DNA of 9,261 bases, from assembly GCA_026014605.1 (NCBI GenBank), contig JAOZIC010000148.1:2821-12081 (forward strand), written 5' to 3'. This document shows, in pieces, positions 5,187 through 9,261 of this stretch. Every line of letters begins with the position of its first letter. Position 1 is the stretch's first letter. The position numbers were made by a program, and so were the translations under genes. The notes under the pieces are model-generated. The model was not told the origin of the DNA. It saw only the letters and a list, made by a program, of their open reading frames with translations, and ran no database searches. This DNA comes from Candidatus Bathyarchaeota archaeon (lineage in GTDB: Archaea > Thermoproteota > Bathyarchaeia > Bathyarchaeales > Bathyarchaeaceae).

Positions 5187-7607
5187 ATGGAGCAACCTAA
5201 AGTCGGAGTATTCTTATCTGACTGCGGAAAACAGCTCTCTGACATCCTAGATTTCGACGCTCTCACCAATTTCGTCAAAAACGTTCCGAACGTCGCTCTC
5301 ATCGCAAGAGGGAGCGAGTTCTGGCGCGGCAACGGCCTAAAGGCTATTGTTGACGCTATTAAGGGCGGAAAAATCAACCGTGTCGTTGTAGCTGAAAGTC
5401 TTCCCAAACTCAGCGAAGTTAACATTGCTCAGGCAGTTTCTGATGCAGGTTTAAACTCTTATTTAGTTGAAGTAATTGACCTAAAAGACCACTGTGCGTG
5501 GCCTCACAGGTCTGCTCCTGCTGAAGCTACTGAAAAAGCTAAAGCAATGCTTTTGTCTGCTATTGAGCGTGCAAAACTTCTTGAGCCTATTGAGAAACTT
5601 GAGTTTCCAACTCTGAAATCTGCTTTGATTATCGGTGGCGGTATTGCAGGTATGCAAACTGCTGTTGACTTGGCGGATTTAGGGTTTGAAGTCAACCTGA
5701 TTGAAAAAGCTCCGTTTCTGGGTGGTTTGGCTGCTCGTGCTGGCCGGTTCTTCCCAACGGACGACTGTGCCATCTGTATTCAATCCCCATCTTCTGACGT
5801 GAAAACCATCACTCATACTTCTAGAAAATGTGTTTACCGTTCTGGTTTTAGTGAAATTCCTAACCTGAGCATCTTAACAAATGCGGAAGTTGTGAGTGTT
5901 GAAGGCGTTCCAGGAAACTACAAAGTTACAATCGAAAAGAAACCTCGATACGTTGATGCAGACAAATGTGTGGTCTGTGGAAAATGTGCTGAAGTTTGTC
6001 CTGTTGAAACACCTGACGAATACAACGCTAACCTAAACAACCGCAAAGCAATCTACTTGAACGTACCAACTGTTCATCCACAAATCTACGCAATTGATGA
6101 GGATGCCTGTAAGTTCCAAGAATGTGCCAAATGTGTAGCTGTTTGTCCAACAAACGCTATTGATTTAGGTCAACAAACTGAGCAGGTTACCTTGAATGTG
6201 GGCAGCATTGTTGTTGCTACTGGCTTTAAGGAATTTGATTCCAGCAACATCAAAGAATACCACTACGACGAATATCCAGACGTAATCACTAACCTTGAGT
6301 TAGCACGAATGATTGACGGTTTTGGCCCAACAGGCGGCAAGATTATTCGTCCTTCCGACGGCAAACCTGCCAAAAAAATCGTTTTCGTTCAATGTGCTGG
6401 TTCAAGAGACAGACGATACAACCCCTATTGTTCAAGCATCTGCTGCATGATTTCGCTCAAGAACGCATCCTTGGTAAAAGAAGCTAACCCAGACGCAGAA
6501 ATCTCAATCTGCTACATCGACATCCGAACCACCGGAAGAGAACACGAATACTACTACGAACGCGCAAGAGACATGGGCATAAAATTCGTTAAAGGACGCC
6601 CAACCGAAATCTACAACGACGAAGAAAAAGGCAAACTAATTGTCGATGTCGAAGACGCACTTCTGAAACGGTTCTTGGACCTAGAAGCTGACCTAGTTGT
6701 TTTAGCTGCTGCAATGGTTCCTGCAGAAGGAACTGCTGAGCTTGCGGAAATTTTGGGTCTTGACCTAGAAGCGGATGGTTTCTTCAAAGAGTACAACGCA
6801 AAACTTAGACCAACTGAAACAAAAAAGCGCGGAATATACCTCTGTGGAGGAGCGACATTCCCGAAAGATGCTCCAACTGCGTCTTTGCATGCTCATTCTG
6901 CGGCTATGAAGGCAGCCAAGTTCTTAACTAGCGGTAAAATTGTGAAAGACCAAAGAACAGCAATCATCAACGAGGATTACTGTGGTGACTGTGAATTCTG
7001 TCCAGTAATGTGTCCATACGGCGCTATAACATTGGAGCCAACAACTGAAGACCACTTTGTTGCTAAAGTTAACGAAATTCTCTGTGAAGGGTGTGGAGTT
7101 TGTGTTGGAACTTGTCCACTGAACGCAATCGAACTCCGTCACTCACGACCAAACCAGATGTCTGCACAAATGAACGCATTGTTGTCGGTTAACGGAACTT
7201 CCAAACCTTTGGTTTTAGCGTTCTGTTGCCAAGAATGTGGACATACTGCGGTGGACTCTTCTGGTATGGCTAAAATGGAGTATCCTGCAAACGTGCGAAT
7301 AATCAAAGTCCCGTGTGCTGGAATCGTCAGAGTTAACCAGATTCTTGAAGCCTACAAAGCTGGTGCCCAAGCAGTGATGATTGTTGGATGTAAGACTGAC
7401 GGTTGTCACTACGAGGTTGGCAGCGCTAAAGCTGAAAAGAAGATGGATATGGCAAAAATACTGCTCAAAGAATACGGCATAGAACCCGAACGGCTCGAAA
7501 TGTTCAAAATGGTTTTCATCGAAGGCGCACAATTCGCAGAAGCAGCCAAAATGATGACCGAACGCGCCGCCAAGCTAGGTACACTAAAACTAATGGGAGA
7601 TTCCTAA
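5187..7607 (+). CDS. hdrA: Heterodisulfide reductase subunit A fused to MvhD (HdrA-MvhD)
   Basis: This 806-residue protein joins the bifurcating flavoprotein to the electron-entry subunit of the hydrogenase. Order: an N-terminal HdrA domain (about 1-140); an FAD domain with GGGIAG (150-155) and DDCAIC (Cys194, Cys197); an inserted two-cluster ferredoxin (Cys261, 264, 267, 271; Cys308, 313, 316, 320); the rest of the flavin domain with QCAGSR (Cys403) and CSSICC (Cys415, 419, 420); a C-terminal ferredoxin (Cys599, 602, 605, 609; Cys633, 636, 639, 643); and an MvhD/FlpD [2Fe-2S] domain (about 668-800; Cys680, 681, 684, 710, 735, 740). FAD would split electron pairs between ferredoxin and HdrBC. 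In the first domain only Cys13 and Cys103 remain, because the CSxxG and CSP cysteines of typical HdrA are replaced. HdrA-MvhD fusions are known, for example HdrA2 of Methanosarcina acetivorans. The ATG is the first after an in-frame stop at 5181; no clear ribosome-binding site precedes it, so translation may depend on mvhA, 11 bases upstream. Confidence 0.94.
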   Translation: MEQPKVGVFLSDCGKQLSDILDFDALTNFVKNVPNVALIARGSEFWRGNGLKAIVDAIKGGKINRVVVAESLPKLSEVNIAQAVSDAGLNSYLVEVIDLKDHCAWPHRSAPAEATEKAKAMLLSAIERAKLLEPIEKLEFPTLKSALIIGGGIAGMQTAVDLADLGFEVNLIEKAPFLGGLAARAGRFFPTDDCAICIQSPSSDVKTITHTSRKCVYRSGFSEIPNLSILTNAEVVSVEGVPGNYKVTIEKKPRYVDADKCVVCGKCAEVCPVETPDEYNANLNNRKAIYLNVPTVHPQIYAIDEDACKFQECAKCVAVCPTNAIDLGQQTEQVTLNVGSIVVATGFKEFDSSNIKEYHYDEYPDVITNLELARMIDGFGPTGGKIIRPSDGKPAKKIVFVQCAGSRDRRYNPYCSSICCMISLKNASLVKEANPDAEISICYIDIRTTGREHEYYYERARDMGIKFVKGRPTEIYNDEEKGKLIVDVEDALLKRFLDLEADLVVLAAAMVPAEGTAELAEILGLDLEADGFFKEYNAKLRPTETKKRGIYLCGGATFPKDAPTASLHAHSAAMKAAKFLTSGKIVKDQRTAIINEDYCGDCEFCPVMCPYGAITLEPTTEDHFVAKVNEILCEGCGVCVGTCPLNAIELRHSRPNQMSAQMNALLSVNGTSKPLVLAFCCQECGHTAVDSSGMAKMEYPANVRIIKVPCAGIVRVNQILEAYKAGAQAVMIVGCKTDGCHYEVGSAKAEKKMDMAKILLKEYGIEPERLEMFKMVFIEGAQFAEAAKMMTERAAKLGTLKLMGDS

Positions 7608-7622
7608 AGGAGGCAAAATGAT

Positions 7623-8138
7623 ATGCCACACCATAATACCAAAGAAAATGCAAACATGTCATTTTCAGAAGAAGTAACCCACAGACACGGCGGAGAAACA
7701 CTGACTGCATGTTACCAATGTGGAACATGTGCAAGCAGTTGTCCAGTTGCAAGGCTTGATGCCCGTTTCAATCCCAGAGAAATCATTAAACTTTCTTTGT
7801 TAGGAGAAAAACAGGAAATCTTGACCGGAGACGCAATCTGGTTGTGCACTTCGTGCTTTAACTGCCAAGAAAGGTGCCCACAAGACGTTGAAATCGCTGA
7901 TGTAATCTATGCGTTACGAAACATTGCGTTGGAAGCAGGAAATTCACCAAACATTTACGCCGATTTTGCTTCGGCTCTAATTGCTGATGGTCGAATTGTT
8001 GCAATTTCCAAGTTTGTTGAAAAGAAACGCGAAGAATACGGGTTACCACCACTGAAAGCCGTTCACGTGGAAGCACTTAACACGATTCTTTCTGCAACAG
8101 GTTTTACTAAACCAGAAAAGAAGGAGGCTTCACAATGA
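7623..8138 (+). CDS. hdrC: Heterodisulfide reductase subunit C (HdrC)
   Basis: This 171-residue iron-sulfur protein carries two complete [4Fe-4S] motifs, CYQCGTCASSCP (Cys30, 33, 36, 40) and CTSCFNCQERCP (Cys75, 78, 81, 85), followed by the alpha-helical C-terminal part of HdrC. It passes electrons from the HdrA flavin to the HdrB non-cubane clusters. No membrane helices are present, so this is the soluble HdrABC type rather than membrane HdrDE. AGGAGG at 7608-7613 overlaps the end of hdrA. The ATG at 7623 lies 9 bases from it. An ATG at 7618 leads only to a short frame. The internal Met12 (7656) would also keep the full domain, so the first 11 residues are uncertain. The stop overlaps the hdrB start in ATGA. 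Confidence 0.95.
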   Translation: MPHHNTKENANMSFSEEVTHRHGGETLTACYQCGTCASSCPVARLDARFNPREIIKLSLLGEKQEILTGDAIWLCTSCFNCQERCPQDVEIADVIYALRNIALEAGNSPNIYADFASALIADGRIVAISKFVEKKREEYGLPPLKAVHVEALNTILSATGFTKPEKKEASQ

Positions 8139-9010
8139 CAAGCTACGCAATATTTCTCGGATGCACTATACCTGCAAGACAGCCTAACTATGAATTGTCT
8201 GCAAGAAAAACTCTTGAAAAACTAGGAGTAGAACTTGTAGACCTAGACGGTTTCACATGCTGTTGTCCACCACCTATCCAATCAATCAATTTGGAAAGCA
8301 GCCAAGCAATTGCAGCATACAACATTTGTTTGGCTGAAGAAGCTGGATTGGACATAGTTGCGCTGTGTAACGGATGTTTCGAATCTTTAGCAATGGTAAA
8401 CGCCGCTCTAAAGAAAGACAAAGAACTCAAAACACACGTAAACGAAGTTCTAGCCAAAGTCGGAAAAGAATACCAAGGCACCATCGAAGTCAAACACTTT
8501 TTGCAAGTCTTGATGGAAGACATCGGACTTGAAAAAATCAAAGCAAACGTTGTCAAACCACTAAACAAACTAAACGTCGCACCATTCTATGGATGCCACT
8601 CACTTAGACCAAGCAAACTACTACAGTTAGACGACCCCGAACGCCCACAAATCCTCGAAAACCTACTCGAAGCTCTTGGAGCAACACCCTTGGAGTACCG
8701 AAACAAACTCAAATGCTGTGGAGGACTTCTAAAAGGAATTTCTGACGACACAGCTCTTGCATTGGCACGAGAGAAACTAATGAACACAACAAAAGCAGGT
8801 GCAGACTGCATTAGCACTCTGTGTCCGTTCTGTTTTGTTGCATTGGACATTGGTCAGATACAGGTAAAGTCGAAATACCAAGAAGTCTACGACATTCCAA
8901 TCATGCACTACTCAGAACTTATCGCTTTGGCTTTGGGTGTAGACCCCGAAGAGTTGGCAATAAAAAGCCACAAAGTAAAAGCCGACAAAGTTCTCGAAAA
9001 AATCGCATAA
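8135..9010 (+). CDS. hdrB: Heterodisulfide reductase subunit B (HdrB)
   Basis: This is the catalytic disulfide-reducing subunit, 291 residues long. It contains two full CCG motifs that build the two non-cubane [4Fe-4S] clusters: Cys10, CC within Cys42-44, and Cys78/Cys81; then Cys154, Cys194/195, and Cys230/Cys233. The first CC is part of a run of three cysteines (TCCCPPP), so the exact ligand pair is not certain. In methanogens these clusters cleave CoM-S-S-CoB. Here the substrate is not given by the sequence, and no methanogenesis gene is in view. The ATG follows AGGAGG (8122-8127) and overlaps the hdrC stop. It is the last gene of the operon; a terminator follows within about 20 bases. All expected catalytic cysteines are present, so an active enzyme is likely. 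Confidence 0.95.
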   Translation: MTSYAIFLGCTIPARQPNYELSARKTLEKLGVELVDLDGFTCCCPPPIQSINLESSQAIAAYNICLAEEAGLDIVALCNGCFESLAMVNAALKKDKELKTHVNEVLAKVGKEYQGTIEVKHFLQVLMEDIGLEKIKANVVKPLNKLNVAPFYGCHSLRPSKLLQLDDPERPQILENLLEALGATPLEYRNKLKCCGGLLKGISDDTALALAREKLMNTTKAGADCISTLCPFCFVALDIGQIQVKSKYQEVYDIPIMHYSELIALALGVDPEELAIKSHKVKADKVLEKIA

Positions 9011-9014
9011 TCTC

Positions 9015-9060
9015 AACCTTTTTTGCGGGTTTTTTTTGTTCCCGCTGATATCTTTTTTCT
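9015..9060 (+). terminator. Terminator of the mvh-hdr operon
   Basis: A T-run is followed by GCGGG (9025-9029), which can pair with CCCGC (9041-9045). The 11-base loop holds eight T residues in a row, and a further T-rich stretch follows at 9051-9060. The T-tracts alone should suffice for an archaeal polymerase. The next gene starts from its own promoter. Confidence 0.7.
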
Positions 9061-9083
9061 TATTGTTAACGACTGCAATAAAC

Positions 9084-9098
9084 TTAATATCTTAAGAT
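9084..9098 (+). promoter_or_regulatory. TATA box of the GAPDH gene with adjacent palindrome
   Basis: TTAATAT at 9084-9090 matches the TATA element before the gene at 1266, including the preceding AATAA. It predicts a transcript start near 9113, about 24 bases before the ATG. The 10-base palindrome ATCTTAAGAT (9089-9098) overlaps its downstream edge and could be an operator. This is based on symmetry and position only. Confidence 0.4.
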
Positions 9099-9136
9099 TC
9101 AGTACCCTTCTCAGCCTAAAAATAGGTGATAAAAAT

Positions 9137-9261
9137 ATGGTGAATGCAGCAATAAATGGATTTGGAAGAATAGGACGACTACTTTACCGAGCCGCCCTTG
9201 AAGAAAATGCAGACATAAACTTTGTAGCAGTAAACGACCTAACAGACGCAAAAACCTTAGC
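9137..9261 (+). CDS. gap: Glyceraldehyde-3-phosphate dehydrogenase, class I (bacterial type), partial
   Basis: Only the first 41 codons are in the window, and the gene runs off the right edge. The start contains INGFGRIGRLLYRA, the NAD-binding glycine motif of class I (GapA-like) enzymes, followed by FVAVNDLTDAKTL, also characteristic of that class. Usual archaeal class II GAPDHs begin with a GYGTIG-type motif instead. The enzyme oxidises glyceraldehyde-3-phosphate to 1,3-bisphosphoglycerate in glycolysis or works in reverse in gluconeogenesis. The ATG follows AGGTGAT (9124-9130) at a 6-base distance. The catalytic Cys lies outside the window, so intactness cannot be judged. The family is secure from this short piece. 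Confidence 0.88.
   Translation, partial: MVNAAINGFGRIGRLLYRAALEENADINFVAVNDLTDAKTL

Noticed and set aside
7618..7677. ATG at 7618 as the hdrC start
   Set aside because: It is very close to AGGAGG and its frame stops after 19 codons without any HdrC sequence; the ATG at 7623 opens the real frame.
8188..8568. Minus-strand open frame of 126 codons opposite hdrB
   Set aside because: Long only because the opposite strand codes for HdrB; no promoter, ribosome-binding site or recognisable motif.
2777..9010. A new kind of hydrogenase-linked system
   Set aside because: All five genes match the known Mvh-Hdr electron-bifurcating complex in motifs and order; only the fusion, the N-terminal cysteine loss and the context are notable.
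1..9261. CRISPR array, insertion sequence, tRNA or rRNA
   Set aside because: No spaced direct repeats, transposase motifs, terminal inverted repeats or RNA-gene signatures were seen by eye on either strand.

Overview
The window looks like chromosomal DNA from an anaerobic, non-halophilic archaeon of moderate GC content. The evidence is TATA/BRE-like promoters, GGTGAT or AGGAGG ribosome-binding sites, T-tract terminators, and an archaeal-type F420-non-reducing hydrogenase/heterodisulfide reductase (Mvh-Hdr) operon. A bathyarchaeal or related acetogenic or fermentative lineage would fit, because no methanogenesis gene is visible. That placement is inference from gene content; no taxonomic marker is present.

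Layout. (1) Positions 1-257, minus strand: the 5' part of a thioredoxin-fold protein with a CPHC active site, probably read from a leaderless GTG. (2) Positions 417-833, plus strand, divergent from it: a glycine-cleavage H-type lipoyl carrier protein with no glycine decarboxylase genes beside it. (3) Positions 981-1169: a 62-residue winged-helix protein. (4) Positions 1266-2603: an FAD/NAD(P) pyridine-nucleotide disulfide oxidoreductase of the CoA-disulfide reductase/NADH oxidase type, with its own promoter and a strong terminator region. (5) Positions 2777-9010: one operon, mvhG-mvhA-hdrA::mvhD-hdrC-hdrB, preceded by a perfect inverted repeat and a TATA box and closed by a T-rich terminator. 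Two of its junctions are ATGA overlaps. (6) Positions 9137-9261: the start of a bacterial-type (class I) glyceraldehyde-3-phosphate dehydrogenase gene with its own promoter.

How it works together. MvhG and MvhA form the [NiFe] hydrogenase module. Electrons from H2 would pass through the MvhD [2Fe-2S] domain, here fused to the C-terminus of HdrA, to the HdrA flavin. There they would be bifurcated: one branch to ferredoxin through the HdrA ferredoxin domains, the other through HdrC to the two non-cubane clusters of HdrB, which reduce a disulfide. In methanogens that disulfide is CoM-S-S-CoB; here the partner is unknown.

The most interesting points are these. The HdrA N-terminal domain seems to have lost about half of the cysteines expected to bind its iron-sulfur cluster. 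Four successive transcription units all concern thiol/disulfide or lipoyl chemistry (CPHC thioredoxin, lipoyl carrier, CoA-disulfide-reductase-like enzyme, Hdr), which raises the question of what HdrB reduces. Two promoters carry perfect inverted repeats that look like regulator sites, with a small winged-helix gene close by. The core Mvh-Hdr complex itself is a known system, not a new one. No tRNA, rRNA, CRISPR array or mobile element was seen, and no stretch above 300 bases lacks a gene.
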